Source of the DNA: an uncultured Lachnospiraceae bacterium
GTDB taxonomy: Bacteria > Bacillota > Clostridia > Lachnospirales > Lachnospiraceae
DNA length: 64,000 nucleotides
NCBI GenBank assembly: GCA_947566705.1
Contig: CANOLA010000003.1
Span: forward strand, 1 to 64,000
Direction: 5' to 3'
Under the pieces are notes generated by a model. The model saw only the letters and a program-made list of their open reading frames with translations. It had not been told where the DNA came from and did no database searches. Position numbers and translations under genes: made by a program. Of this stretch, positions 52,844-63,705 are shown piece after piece (position 1 is the stretch's first letter; every line of letters starts with the position of its first letter).

Positions 52844-54154
52844 CTATAATTCTAGCTGTATTTCGTAAATTTCATCAGAAAGCGCCTTAATCAGGCATCC
52901 TTTGCGCATTTTATTTTCAAGCGGCTCTGCCGGTTCTGCCACTGCTTTTACATATTCCCTTGTATAGCCGGTGTACATCTTCCTCCCGTCCACTTCTGTC
53001 AGTTCTTCAAACAGAACCTCCTGTATACTGCCCTTATAGTATTCCCTGAATTCCTTTGACATCCGTCCGGAAAGCTCTAAAAGTTCGGCACTGCGCTTTG
53101 TTTTTATTTCCTCCGGCACCTGGTTTTCCATTACAGCGGCTTTTGTTCCCTGCCTTTTTGAATATTTAAATATATGCATCTCATAAAAATGAATCTTCTC
53201 CAGAAATGCTTTCGTTGCTGCAAACTCTTCTTCCGTTTCTCCGGGGAATCCCACAATTACATCCGTGGTAAGCGCCGGGTGTTCAAAATACTTCCGCAGA
53301 TACCCGCAGGAACTTTCGTATTCGGCAGCCGTATATTTCCGGTTCATCCGCGCCAGGGTGGCATCACACCCGCTCTGGAGTGAAAGATGAAAATGCGGAC
53401 ATATCTTCGGCAGCCCGGACAGTTCCCTGGCAAATTCCTCTGTCACAATGCCCGGTTCCAGGGAGCCCAGACGTATCCTCCTGATTCCTTTGATTTTGTG
53501 CACTTCCTGAATCAGGTGCAGAAGGTTTTCGCCGCAGTCTGCCCCGTAGGAAGCAAGATGAATGCCTGTCAGCACAATTTCCTGGTATCCTTTCTCTGCC
53601 AGCCTTCCCACTTCATCCAGAACGTCCGAAAGATTCCGGCTTCTCACCCGTCCCCTTGCATAGGGAATGATACAGTAACTGCAGAACTGGTTACAGCCGT
53701 CCTGTACCTTAATAAACGCACGCGTATGTTCGGCAGTCTGTGCCAGATGCAGTTCTTCATAGTGCTGTACCCCTTTATTGATTTCCGTCACTTCCACAGT
53801 CTTTTTTTGTTCTGTAAAAAATTCATCCAGCACTTCCACAAGCCTGTCCTTACGGTTATTTCCCAGCAGAATGTCGATTGCCGCATCCTCTGCTGCCTCT
53901 GCTTCTTTTGTCTGCACATAGCACCCTGCAGCCACAATTATTGCATCAGGATTAAATTTTCTGGCACGATGCAGCATCTGGCGTGACTTCCGGTCAGCCA
54001 TATTGGTCACTGAACATGTGTTGATTATATATACATCGGCCTTTTCAGAAAATGGTACAATTTCATAACCTGCATCTTCAAGCATCTGCTGCATTGCCTC
54101 TGTTTCATATGCATTTACCTTGCATCCAAGGTTATGTAATGCGGCTTTTTTCAT
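52844..54154 (-). CDS. mtaB: tRNA t6A37 methylthiotransferase
   Basis: MtaB adds a methylthio group to t6A37 in ANN-decoding tRNAs using two iron-sulfur clusters. The 436-residue product has the N-terminal UPF0004 domain with [16 protein letters not shown] and AAGCYVQ, the radical SAM motif [15 protein letters not shown], and a C-terminal TRAM domain. The length and the Cys spacing favour MtaB over MiaB. It is divergent from the HPr-like gene. Confidence 0.95.
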   Translation of the reverse strand: MKKAALHNLGCKVNAYETEAMQQMLEDAGYEIVPFSEKADVYIINTCSVTNMADRKSRQMLHRARKFNPDAIIVAAGCYVQTKEAEAAEDAAIDILLGNNRKDRLVEVLDEFFTEQKKTVEVTEINKGVQHYEELHLAQTAEHTRAFIKVQDGCNQFCSYCIIPYARGRVRSRNLSDVLDEVGRLAEKGYQEIVLTGIHLASYGADCGENLLHLIQEVHKIKGIRRIRLGSLEPGIVTEEFARELSGLPKICPHFHLSLQSGCDATLARMNRKYTAAEYESSCGYLRKYFEHPALTTDVIVGFPGETEEEFAATKAFLEKIHFYEMHIFKYSKRQGTKAAVMENQVPEEIKTKRSAELLELSGRMSKEFREYYKGSIQEVLFEELTEVDGRKMYTGYTREYVKAVAEPAEPLENKMRKGCLIKALSDEIYEIQLEL

Positions 54155-54216
54155 TTTTTCTCCTTATCCTCCCAAGCACCAGCATGTTAAGATTTTTTTA
54201 AAAACTTAACACGTCC

Positions 54217-54245
54217 TTGACTTTTCCAGCAAAAACCTTTACTAT
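54217..54245 (+). promoter_or_regulatory. promoter of the HPr-like gene
   Basis: TTGACT (54217-54222) and TACTAT (54240-54245) are 17 bases apart, 38 bases before the start codon. An AT-rich inverted repeat (GTTAAG with CTTAAC, 54187-54210) just upstream could be a site shared with divergent mtaB. Confidence 0.7.
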
Positions 54246-54282
54246 CATGGTAGACAGTAATAGATATAAGGAGGTTTTCTCT

Positions 54283-54516
54283 ATGAAAACAATACAGATT
54301 TCATTAAACTCAATTGGAAAAGTAAAGTCATTTGTGAATGCGATTTCGCAGTTCGAATATGATTTTGATTTAATTTCAGGCCGCTATGTTATTGATGCCA
54401 AGTCAATTATGGGTATTTTCAGTCTTGATTTATCCAAGCCAATCGATCTGGCAATACATACAGAGGCAAGCCTTGATGAAATTATGGAAACACTGAAACC
54501 ATATCTGATTGAGTAA
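54283..54516 (+). CDS. HPr-fold protein lacking the phosphorylatable His
   Basis: The 77-residue product has the HPr fold with the Ser46 regulatory segment kept as DAKSIMGIFSL. The active-site GIHARP of true HPr is replaced by SIGKVKS, so the His15 phosphate carrier is missing. In Bacillus the paralogue Crh likewise lacks His15 but is phosphorylated on Ser46 and acts as corepressor with CcpA, so a Crh-like regulatory role is plausible. ATG 54283 has AAGGAGG eight bases ahead. It stands alone between its own promoter and terminator. Confidence 0.88.
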   Translation: MKTIQISLNSIGKVKSFVNAISQFEYDFDLISGRYVIDAKSIMGIFSLDLSKPIDLAIHTEASLDEIMETLKPYLIE

Positions 54517-54520
54517 TGTA

Positions 54521-54545
54521 ATGCCCCATAAGGGGCATTTTTTAT
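54521..54545 (+). terminator. intrinsic terminator of the HPr-like gene
   Basis: ATGCCCC pairs with GGGGCAT around ATAA and is followed by TTTTTTATT. It overlaps the stop codon of the convergent thiI gene. Confidence 0.88.
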
Positions 54546-55738
54546 TCTGCTTCAATCACCATGGTTTCCGTGGTTTCTATTGCAGCCTGGTAAAGCTCAT
54601 CTATTTTTTCTGCAAGATGCATCTCTGATTTTTCAATATGCTTTAAGGACGGCTTTGTTACCGGATGTTTTGCAACAAAAATGGTACAGCAGTCCTCATA
54701 CGGCAGAATTGACGTCTCATACGTATCTATTTTTTCCGCAACATGCACAATATCCTGCTTGTCCATTGCAATTAACGGACGGTAAACCGGAAGGGTACAG
54801 ACTGCATTTGTCACAGCAAGCGACTGCATGGTCTGGCTCGCCACCTGGCCGATACTCTCCCCTGTCACCAGACCCAGACAGTTGCCCTCATTTGCAAAAT
54901 GTTCCGCTATTTTCATCATATAACGCCGCATAATTATGGTAAGTTCCTCATGCGGGCATTTCTCGTAAATATACATCTGGATATCCGTAAAATTTACGAT
55001 ATGAAGTTTTATTTCCCCGGAATACTGCGCCACTTTTTTTGCAAGGTCCACCACCTTCTGCTTTGCACGCTCGCTGGTATAAGGCGGGGCATGAAAATAG
55101 GTTGCTTCCAGGGAAACCCCGCGCCTGGAAACCATGTAACCGGCTACCGGGCTGTCAATGCCGCCGGAAAGCAGCAGCATCGCACGGCCTGCCGTCCCCA
55201 GCGGCATCCCGCCCTGTCCCGGCAGCTCTGTGGAATAAATATTAATCATCGGACGGATTTCCACATGCACCATCACCTGGGGACTGTGTACATCCACGCG
55301 TGTTTCGGGAAAAGCCTCCAGAATTTTTTCACCGAGTGCCGCATTGATTTCCATGGAGTTCATGGGATAATTTTTTCTGGCACGCCTTGCGTCCACCTTA
55401 AAGGTGAAATTTTTGTCCGGATATGCGGCGTCCACATGTGCCACAACATCTGCTGCAAGCGCATCAAACCCGTTGTCCTCTACCAGGACAACCGGACAGA
55501 TGCCAACAATGCCGAAGATTTTCTGTAATGCTTCCACCGTTTCCTCATAATCATAATCCCCTTCGGTTTCCACATAGATTCTGCCGTTTTCCTTCCGGAC
55601 CGTAAATGAGCCGTCCACACGCTTTAACTGCTGGCGGATATTACTTACAAGGGCATCCTCAAACAGGTGCCTGTTTTTTCCTTTGATTGCAATTTCTGCA
55701 TACTTTATTAAAAATGCCTGATACATCATATGTGCCAT
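54542..55738 (-). CDS. thiI: tRNA 4-thiouridine synthase ThiI
   Basis: ThiI makes 4-thiouridine at position 8 of tRNAs. The 398-residue product has an N-terminal ferredoxin-like and THUMP region, the PP-loop SGGIDSPVAGYMVSRRG and a C-terminal catalytic domain ending near CCTIFVAKHPVTKP. It lacks the rhodanese domain of the E. coli protein, as in Bacillus, where a dedicated cysteine desulfurase passes sulfur directly. Such a gene is 67 bases upstream here. Confidence 0.95.
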   Translation of the reverse strand: MAHMMYQAFLIKYAEIAIKGKNRHLFEDALVSNIRQQLKRVDGSFTVRKENGRIYVETEGDYDYEETVEALQKIFGIVGICPVVLVEDNGFDALAADVVAHVDAAYPDKNFTFKVDARRARKNYPMNSMEINAALGEKILEAFPETRVDVHSPQVMVHVEIRPMINIYSTELPGQGGMPLGTAGRAMLLLSGGIDSPVAGYMVSRRGVSLEATYFHAPPYTSERAKQKVVDLAKKVAQYSGEIKLHIVNFTDIQMYIYEKCPHEELTIIMRRYMMKIAEHFANEGNCLGLVTGESIGQVASQTMQSLAVTNAVCTLPVYRPLIAMDKQDIVHVAEKIDTYETSILPYEDCCTIFVAKHPVTKPSLKHIEKSEMHLAEKIDELYQAAIETTETMVIEAE

Positions 55739-55805
55739 GCTGCAACCTTTCCCTTTCTCTCAATTTAAAAATTTTTCAATCTTTCTCCTTAACTTTTATT
55801 ATCCC

Positions 55806-56960
55806 TTAATGCCTCTTATATTTCTGCAGCATGGGAATGACTTCATGCATGGCCGAAAGCGCATAATCGATTTCCTCCTTTGTCGTATCCACTGAAAAGC
55901 TGAAACGTACTGTGGAGTCCAGAAGGGCTTCTTTTAAGCCAATTGCCTTCAGTGTCGCACTGACCGCCGGTTTATTGGAAGAGCATGCACTTCCTGCGGA
56001 AACATAAATCTGCCTGTCCTCAAGTGTATGTAAAAGAACCTCGGCACGCACATCCTCCACGCTGACGCTTATAATATGCGGCGCGTTTTCCCGGTCAGTT
56101 TTTCCATTGATGGACACGCCGTCAATCGTCTGTACCTTTTGGATGAAATATTCACGAAGTCCGTACATCCGGTTTATTTTTTCATCAAAATCCGTATATG
56201 CAAAAGCTGCCGCCACGCCAAGTCCTGCGATGGCAGGAACATTTTCCGTGCCGGAACGCATTCCCTTCTGCTGTCCCCCGCCGTTTATCAGCGGATGGAT
56301 TTTTGTTTTATCTTTGATATATAAAAATCCGCTTCCTTTTGGTCCGTGTATTTTATGACCGCTGACCGAAAGCAGGTCAATATTCATTTTTCCCGGAAAA
56401 ATACGCATTTTTCCATAAGACTGTATGGCGTCCACATGAAAAAGTGTGTGCGGGTTTATTTCTTTTATCAGTTTTCCGGCTTCCGCTACCGGCTCCACAG
56501 TGCCGATTTCGTTGTTCACATGCATAATGGAAACCAGTATGGTGTCCTGCCGGATGGCATTTTTTAATGCTTCCAGTGAAACCACGCCGTTTTTATCCAC
56601 CGGAAGATACTGGATTTCAAATCCCTGCGCCTCCAGCGCCTTCACTGCTGCCGATACCGACGGATGCTCGATTTCCGTGGTAATGATATGGGAACCGCCG
56701 CGTTTATTTGCTGACGCTGCCCCCGCAATGGCAAAATTGTTTGACTCCGTACCGCCGGAGGTAAAAACAATCTCCTTTTCCTGGCACTTTAATGTCTTTG
56801 CAATCTTTTTTGCAGCGTCTTTTATGTAATTTTCTGCGTCAACCCCTTTTGTATGCATGGAGGAGGGATTTCCATAATCCTGTATCAGAATCTCCATCAT
56901 CAGCTCCGCCGCCTCCCGGTGACAGCGGGTGGTCGCGCAGTTATCCAGATATGCTTCCAT
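55806..56960 (-). CDS. cysteine desulfurase (NifS/IscS type)
   Basis: The 384-residue PLP enzyme releases sulfur from cysteine. It starts YLDNCATTRCHREAAELM, has the PLP lysine in SVSGHKIHGPKGSGFLYI and the catalytic Cys in SAGSACSSNKPAVS. Its place directly before thiI on the same strand fits a ThiI-dedicated desulfurase like Bacillus NifZ; supply to other thiolation enzymes is possible. Confidence 0.95.
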   Translation of the reverse strand: MEAYLDNCATTRCHREAAELMMEILIQDYGNPSSMHTKGVDAENYIKDAAKKIAKTLKCQEKEIVFTSGGTESNNFAIAGAASANKRGGSHIITTEIEHPSVSAAVKALEAQGFEIQYLPVDKNGVVSLEALKNAIRQDTILVSIMHVNNEIGTVEPVAEAGKLIKEINPHTLFHVDAIQSYGKMRIFPGKMNIDLLSVSGHKIHGPKGSGFLYIKDKTKIHPLINGGGQQKGMRSGTENVPAIAGLGVAAAFAYTDFDEKINRMYGLREYFIQKVQTIDGVSINGKTDRENAPHIISVSVEDVRAEVLLHTLEDRQIYVSAGSACSSNKPAVSATLKAIGLKEALLDSTVRFSFSVDTTKEEIDYALSAMHEVIPMLQKYKRH

Positions 56961-57071
56961 TTTTGCTTTCCCTCCTTCCGGAAAAATCTGTCAATGTCCA
57001 GCCCACGCGTTTGCAGCCCCGCAAAATCCGGCATTTGACAGACCATACATGTCCGACAGGTGACACAGCTG

Positions 57072-57809
57072 TCACTCGTCCAGCTCATAGATTAACACAG
57101 ATAATGTGACAAGTCCAGCCGTCTCTGTGCGAAGGATTCTTTTTCCAAGTGAAATACGGGGCAGTCCCGCATCGCTCACTTCCCCTATTTCTTCCGCTGC
57201 AAAACCACCCTCCGGTCCGATCATCACACCAATATCCGCACCTTTAGCGATTCCCCTGACAGTTTCACGGGTTTGTGACATTCCCCTCTCGTTTTCATAG
57301 GGAACAAGTGTGATATCCAGTGCCTTCGCCATTTCCAGCGCCTTTTTCCAGGGAACCGGCATCTGCACCTGCGGAATGATTGTCCGTTTGGACTGTTTTG
57401 CTGCGCTTTCTGCGATTGCCTGCCAGCGTTTGAGCTTATTGCCTGCACGCTTTTCATCCAGCTTTACCACACAGTTTTTCATTTCCACCGGAATGATTTC
57501 ATACACCCCAAGCTCGACCGCTTTCTGGATAACAAGCTCCATTTTATCCCCTTTGGGAAGTCCCTGAAACAGATAGACCTTATGGGGAAATTCGGTCTCC
57601 TGCGTATCCACCTCATCAATGGCGGCAGTGACCTCATCCTTTGTCATTTCCGCGATATGACAGAGATAAGTTTTTCCTGATTCGCCGCTGATACGGATCA
57701 TGTCTCCCGGCTTCATGCGAAGTGCATGGGAAATATGGTTTGCATCCGCACCCTGAATATGGATCACGTCCTGTTCTATCTGCTCGTCTTCCACAAAAAA
57801 CTGGTACAT
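57072..57809 (-). CDS. rsmE: 16S rRNA m3U1498 methyltransferase
   Basis: RsmE methylates U1498 of 16S rRNA. The 245-residue SPOUT protein has an N-terminal PUA-like domain (MYQFFVEDEQIE, HISHALRMKPGDMI), the knot with GVMIGPEGGFAAEEI and ISLGKRILRTETAGLVTLSV. ATG 57809 is used because GAGGTG precedes it and a longer form would overlap prmA. Its start lies 8 bases after the prmA stop. Confidence 0.95.
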   Translation of the reverse strand: MYQFFVEDEQIEQDVIHIQGADANHISHALRMKPGDMIRISGESGKTYLCHIAEMTKDEVTAAIDEVDTQETEFPHKVYLFQGLPKGDKMELVIQKAVELGVYEIIPVEMKNCVVKLDEKRAGNKLKRWQAIAESAAKQSKRTIIPQVQMPVPWKKALEMAKALDITLVPYENERGMSQTRETVRGIAKGADIGVMIGPEGGFAAEEIGEVSDAGLPRISLGKRILRTETAGLVTLSVLIYELDE

Positions 57810-57817
57810 GTTACACC

Positions 57818-58804
57818 TCATTTTGGCCTTTTTGCCGTAATATTCACCCACTCGCCCTGGTGGTTAATTTCCACAATCTCAAAGCCTGCCGCTTCAACTG
57901 CATCCTTTACTTCCTGCTCCTTAAAGTCAATAATGCCGGAAGTAATAAAGTATCCGCCTTTTTTCAGGCACGGCAAAATAACCGGAGCCATGGCAATAAT
58001 TACCGGGGCAAGGATATTTGCCACAACAATCTCATATTCCTCTGTTCCCACCTGCTGCCTGAGCTTTTCATCATCTGTCAGGTTTCCAACATAAAACGTA
58101 CCCAGGGAAGCATCCAGACAGTTCACTTCCATATTGTCACGGGTGGAAATCATACAGTCCGCATCCAGATCCGTGCCTACAACCTCACGCGCGCCAAGCT
58201 TTAATGCAGCAATGGATAAAATCCCGCTGCCGCAGCCCACGTCAAGCACCTTCGGATGAACCTCCGCCGGGGAAAAATCTGAATTTCCCCAGATATATTT
58301 CATAAGCTGCCGGATGCACAGCTGTGTTGTCTCATGCTTTCCGGTGCCAAATGAAATGCCCGGATCTATCTCAATCAGAAGCCTGTCTTTATCTTCTTCC
58401 TTAATTTCTTCCCATGTCGGCTTAATCAGTATGTCATCTATGGTAAAAGAAGTAAAATACTTCTTCCAGTTGTTAATCCAGTCAAGATCCTCTGTTTCGG
58501 AAGACGAAATCATACCGCTTCCCACTTCCACAACTTCCCTGAGCCCTTCCAGTCCTTTTTTGACCTTCTTTAAAATATCACTCTGGTCGCTGCCGTCATC
58601 CTCTATATAAAAACTCACACGGCTTCTGCCGTCATCCGGCGGAAGCTCCGGCAGAAAATCAATAAACATATCCGCCTGGTCCTCTTTGGTCAGGGGAATG
58701 TTGTCCTCTATCTCAATCCCGTATATTCCCAGTTCTGCCAGCATCTGGCTCATAAAGTCCTCTGCCTGTGTTGTCGTTTCGATCGTATATTTTTTCCATT
58801 TCAT
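57818..58804 (-). CDS. prmA: ribosomal protein L11 methyltransferase
   Basis: PrmA methylates ribosomal protein L11. The 328-residue product has an N-terminal substrate-recognition domain and a SAM domain with DVGCGSGILSIAALKLGA and VVANILAPVIIAMAP. Two ATGs are in frame; GGAG is two bases from the first (58810) and about seven from the second (58804), so I use 58804. It precedes rsmE in a widely conserved pair behind the dnaK operon. Confidence 0.95.
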   Translation of the reverse strand: MKWKKYTIETTTQAEDFMSQMLAELGIYGIEIEDNIPLTKEDQADMFIDFLPELPPDDGRSRVSFYIEDDGSDQSDILKKVKKGLEGLREVVEVGSGMISSSETEDLDWINNWKKYFTSFTIDDILIKPTWEEIKEEDKDRLLIEIDPGISFGTGKHETTQLCIRQLMKYIWGNSDFSPAEVHPKVLDVGCGSGILSIAALKLGAREVVGTDLDADCMISTRDNMEVNCLDASLGTFYVGNLTDDEKLRQQVGTEEYEIVVANILAPVIIAMAPVILPCLKKGGYFITSGIIDFKEQEVKDAVEAAGFEIVEINHQGEWVNITAKRPK

Positions 58805-58910
58805 AATCATTCTCCTGCCTGAACTTCAAAAAAGGAGGGTTTTACCCTCCCCTGCCGTACCTGAGCATGGTAGACATATATCACACCAAAGGATACGGTC
58901 CCTGCCTGTG

Positions 58911-59354
58911 CTATACCTTGTAGATTGCACAAAGCTTATTGTACTCGCTGTTAATTTCCTGAATGGTATCTTTATCACCGTCCAGATTATCCGGATGATA
59001 AATCTTGATTAAATCTTTATAACGTTTCTTGAGAGACTGCCTGCTGCCGACACCAGAAAAAAACATATCGCCCTTCACTACGTTATTTCCGCTTACATAG
59101 GATGATACACTAGAATTATGCGCGGTAAAATCGCTTACCTTCTGGTAAAACGCCTTTTGTTTCTTTACCTGCTCCTTTTCTGTTGCAAGCTTCTGCAGTT
59201 CTTCCTCAAGAATCCTGAATTTCATTTCAAAAAGCTTCTGCTGCTGCTCCAGACGTCTGTCTTCTATTTCCACACGTCTTGTAAACTCGCGCCGTTCTTT
59301 TTCCAGTATGCGGCGCTGTTCGTCCAGTTCCCTGCGTTCACTTTCAAGCGTCAT
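58911..59354 (-). CDS. coiled-coil protein with a C-terminal J-domain-like segment
   Basis: The 147-residue product has a long charged coiled coil in residues 1-70 (many ERRE and QQKL patterns) and, at the C-terminus, a J-domain-like helix II with KDLIKIYHPDN and helix III with EINSEYNKLCAIYKV. The HPD triad that stimulates DnaK ATPase is present, but helix I of the J domain is poorly matched. J domains at the C-terminus are less usual. The gene sits 216 bases after dnaJ, so it might be a specialised DnaK cochaperone. GGAGG stands nine bases before ATG 59354. Confidence 0.78.
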   Translation of the reverse strand: MTLESERRELDEQRRILEKERREFTRRVEIEDRRLEQQQKLFEMKFRILEEELQKLATEKEQVKKQKAFYQKVSDFTAHNSSVSSYVSGNNVVKGDMFFSGVGSRQSLKKRYKDLIKIYHPDNLDGDKDTIQEINSEYNKLCAIYKV

Positions 59355-59544
59355 CGTACAATGCCTCCGTATTACATAAGACCCATTATATAAACCAAAA
59401 ATATAATTCCACTAAATCTTGACAGATTAAACACTGCTACAAAGCTCATGATACTATATTTTGTGGTATAAATCTATAGGCGATTTGTACTAAAAAGTGA
59501 TGGTTTATGACATATTTTACTGTTCAGACCGCATGATTTATGTA

Positions 59545-59564
59545 TCCGGCAGGCAATTGCCGGA
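59545..59564 (-). terminator. hairpin after dnaJ, possible terminator
   Basis: TCCGGCA pairs with TGCCGGA around a 6-nt loop, 7 bases after the dnaJ stop. The T-run is on the plus-strand side, so on the minus strand it is only a weak terminator candidate. Confidence 0.4.
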
Positions 59565-59570
59565 CTTTTT

Positions 59571-60725
59571 TCAGTCAAAAGATTCTTTCAGTTTATCCAT
59601 AAATCCCTTTTTCTTACTGCCGGAAGAGGCAGTTCCCTCACTTTTTAAGGAATTTCCAGTCAGCTCGTCAAATTTACGCAGAGCCTCCTTTGCTTCCTTT
59701 CCAAGTCCTGTCGGCGTCTGGACAACCAGCGTTACATAGTGGTCCCCGCGCACTTCCTTATTTCGGAGGGACGGAACCCCTTTTCCTTTCAGGCGGATTC
59801 TTGTTCCGGTCTGTGTACCTGCCGCAACGGAATAAATGATTTCCCCGTCAACGGTCTTAATCCTTATATCCCCACCAAGCGCTGCAACTGCAAAGGAAAT
59901 GGACGCCTTGGAAAATATATTCATATCCTGGCGTTCAAACGCCTGGTTTCTGGATACAATCACTTCAACCAGAAGGTCTCCGCGCGGTCCTCCGTTACTG
60001 CCCGGTTCTCCGTATCCCCTGACGCGCACGGACTGTCCGTTGTCAATTCCTGCCGGAATATCCACGGTCTTTTTCATTTTCTTTGCAATGTACCCGCTGC
60101 CATGGCAGTCTGTACATTTTTCTTTTACCACTTTCCCGCTGCCGTGGCATTCCGGACAGGTTTCCACATTCTGCATCATGCCAAACAGGGACTGTCTGGA
60201 ATAAACAATTTTTCCCTTGCCGCCGCACTTGCTGCAGGTTTCTTTTGATGTACCCGGCTTTGCCCCTGACCCTTTACAGGTACTGCATTCCTCTTTATAA
60301 GTAAATTCCAGTTCCTTGGAACAGCCGAAAACTGCCTCTTCAAAGCTGATACGCACGGAAAGCCGTATACTTGCCCCCTGCATGGGGCCATTACTGCTTC
60401 TTCTGGAACCGCCCCCGAAGAAATCGCCGAAAATATCCCCGAAAATATCACTCATGTCCATGCCGGAGAAGTCAAATCCCCCGCCGCCGGCGCTGCCGTC
60501 AAAGGCGGCATGGCCGAACTGGTCATACTGCTGCCGTTTCTGGGAATCGCTTAACACTGCATAGGCTTCCTGTGCTTCCTTAAACTTTTCCTCGCATTCC
60601 TTATCACCGGGATGCATATCAGGATGATATTTTTTTGCAGTGTTCCGGAATGCCTTTTTTATGTCTGCTTCTGACGCATTTTTTGGTACGCCTAAAACCT
60701 CATAATAATCTCTTTTATCTGCCAT
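59571..60725 (-). CDS. dnaJ: chaperone DnaJ
   Basis: DnaJ delivers unfolded proteins to DnaK and stimulates its ATPase. The 384-residue product has the J domain with [10 protein letters not shown], a Gly/Phe-rich linker ([14 protein letters not shown]), four zinc-binding CxxCxGxG repeats ([32 protein letters not shown]) and two C-terminal beta domains. It follows dnaK by 126 bases that contain a strong hairpin. Confidence 0.98.
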   Translation of the reverse strand: MADKRDYYEVLGVPKNASEADIKKAFRNTAKKYHPDMHPGDKECEEKFKEAQEAYAVLSDSQKRQQYDQFGHAAFDGSAGGGGFDFSGMDMSDIFGDIFGDFFGGGSRRSSNGPMQGASIRLSVRISFEEAVFGCSKELEFTYKEECSTCKGSGAKPGTSKETCSKCGGKGKIVYSRQSLFGMMQNVETCPECHGSGKVVKEKCTDCHGSGYIAKKMKKTVDIPAGIDNGQSVRVRGYGEPGSNGGPRGDLLVEVIVSRNQAFERQDMNIFSKASISFAVAALGGDIRIKTVDGEIIYSVAAGTQTGTRIRLKGKGVPSLRNKEVRGDHYVTLVVQTPTGLGKEAKEALRKFDELTGNSLKSEGTASSGSKKKGFMDKLKESFD

Positions 60726-60787
60726 AATCTCATATCCTTATCATTATTAAGCCATCAACTGCTGTTACTTGTCACCATAACAATTTA

Positions 60788-60814
60788 CGCAAGACTGCAA
60801 CACGCAGTCTTGCG
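60788..60814 (-). other. dnaK-dnaJ intergenic hairpin
   Basis: CGCAAGACTGC pairs perfectly with GCAGTCTTGCG (11 bp) around a 5-nt loop. No T-run follows on the minus strand, so it is more likely an mRNA processing or stability element that lowers dnaJ relative to dnaK than a terminator. Confidence 0.6.
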
Positions 60815-60851
60815 GTTAATGGGGCAGTCAGCCCTGTTCTATACCGGATTT

Positions 60852-62750
<1,899 letters not shown>

Positions 62751-62798
62751 CTAAACTTACTATAAATTATATTAATTTACTTAGATTGTTACCTTCTT

Positions 62799-62990
62799 AA
62801 GGAGCAAGCCCATTTTAAATCGCTTCGCGATGGGACTTGCGTAGGTCATTACCCGACTTCGTCGGCTAACGACAGAGGTCGTAACCTGACTGCGCCAGCT
62901 TAAAGGAGCAAATCGCATGATAGTTCGCTTCGCGAAGCGATTTGCGTAGGTCGTAACCTAACTTCGTTAGCTTACGACAGAGACCATACT
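62799..62990. repeat. tandem two-hairpin palindromic repeats, family B
   Basis: Unit 1 has hairpins at 62804-62840 and 62845-62873, followed by a partial third copy of the second hairpin at 62878-62902. Unit 2 has hairpins at 62908-62945 (GCAAATCGC with GCGATTTGC) and 62950-62978 (GTCGTAA with TTACGAC). Base changes between units are paired: CCGAC/GTCGG in one is CTAAC/GTTAG in the other, and GCAAG/CTTGC is GCAAA/TTTGC. Unit 2 contains the grpE stop codon. Confidence 0.88.
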
Positions 62991-63623
62991 ATGTCTTACC
63001 ACGGTGTCTTTGTACATGTAGCCTTTCTGGAGTTCTTCGGCGATGGTGCCGGATTCCAGTTCTTCGTTTTCCACCTGCATGACTGCATTGTGCAGTTCCG
63101 GGTTGAATTCCTGTCCGGCTGTCTCAATGGCTTTCACGCCGACTGCCTCAAACTCTGTCATCATCTGTTTGTATACTTTATCCATGCCGGTAACAAATGC
63201 ATCCTCTTTCTGTTCTTCCGGCACGGCTGCCAGACCGCGCTCAAAGTTATCTACTACCGGAAGCACCTTTTCAATTATGGTCTTTGCTCCCATGTCAAAC
63301 ATCTGCGCTTTTTCCTTTTCAGTACGCTTACGGAAATTATCAAATTCTGCCATCTGCCGCTTCAGGCGGTCCTGCAGCTCCTCAATCTGTTCATCCCGTT
63401 TGTCTTTTTTCTTTTTCTTGAAAAAGCCCTCTTTTTTGCCTTCAGATGCATCCTCCCCGGAAGCTTCATTCTCCTGTGCCTCTTCGGAATCCTCTGTTTT
63501 GTCGGTCTCATCTGTTTCGGCTGTTTCTTCTGAATCCGCCTCCTGTGTTTCTGCGGTTGCCTCATCAGATGTTTCTTCTTCCGCCAGTGTATCTTCCAGA
63601 TCCTTTTCCATTTCCTCTGCCAT
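62967..63623 (-). CDS. grpE: nucleotide exchange factor GrpE
   Basis: GrpE releases ADP from DnaK. The 218-residue product has an acidic low-complexity N-terminus (about 65 residues rich in Glu, Thr and Asp), a long coiled coil (QIEELQDRLKRQMAEFDNFRKR) and the beta domain ending in QKGYMYKDTVVRHSMVSVVS. The last codons, after RHSM, lie in family B repeat unit 2, so the usual VKV ending appears to have been rewritten. AAGGTGG precedes ATG 63623. Confidence 0.96.
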   Translation of the reverse strand: MAEEMEKDLEDTLAEEETSDEATAETQEADSEETAETDETDKTEDSEEAQENEASGEDASEGKKEGFFKKKKKDKRDEQIEELQDRLKRQMAEFDNFRKRTEKEKAQMFDMGAKTIIEKVLPVVDNFERGLAAVPEEQKEDAFVTGMDKVYKQMMTEFEAVGVKAIETAGQEFNPELHNAVMQVENEELESGTIAEELQKGYMYKDTVVRHSMVSVVS

Positions 63624-63705
63624 TATTTACCACCTTTCTGATGTTTTCAATACATCTGCACAGCAGGTATTTTATCTGTTTTTCACTGCCTGCAGTATAT
63701 TTTCA

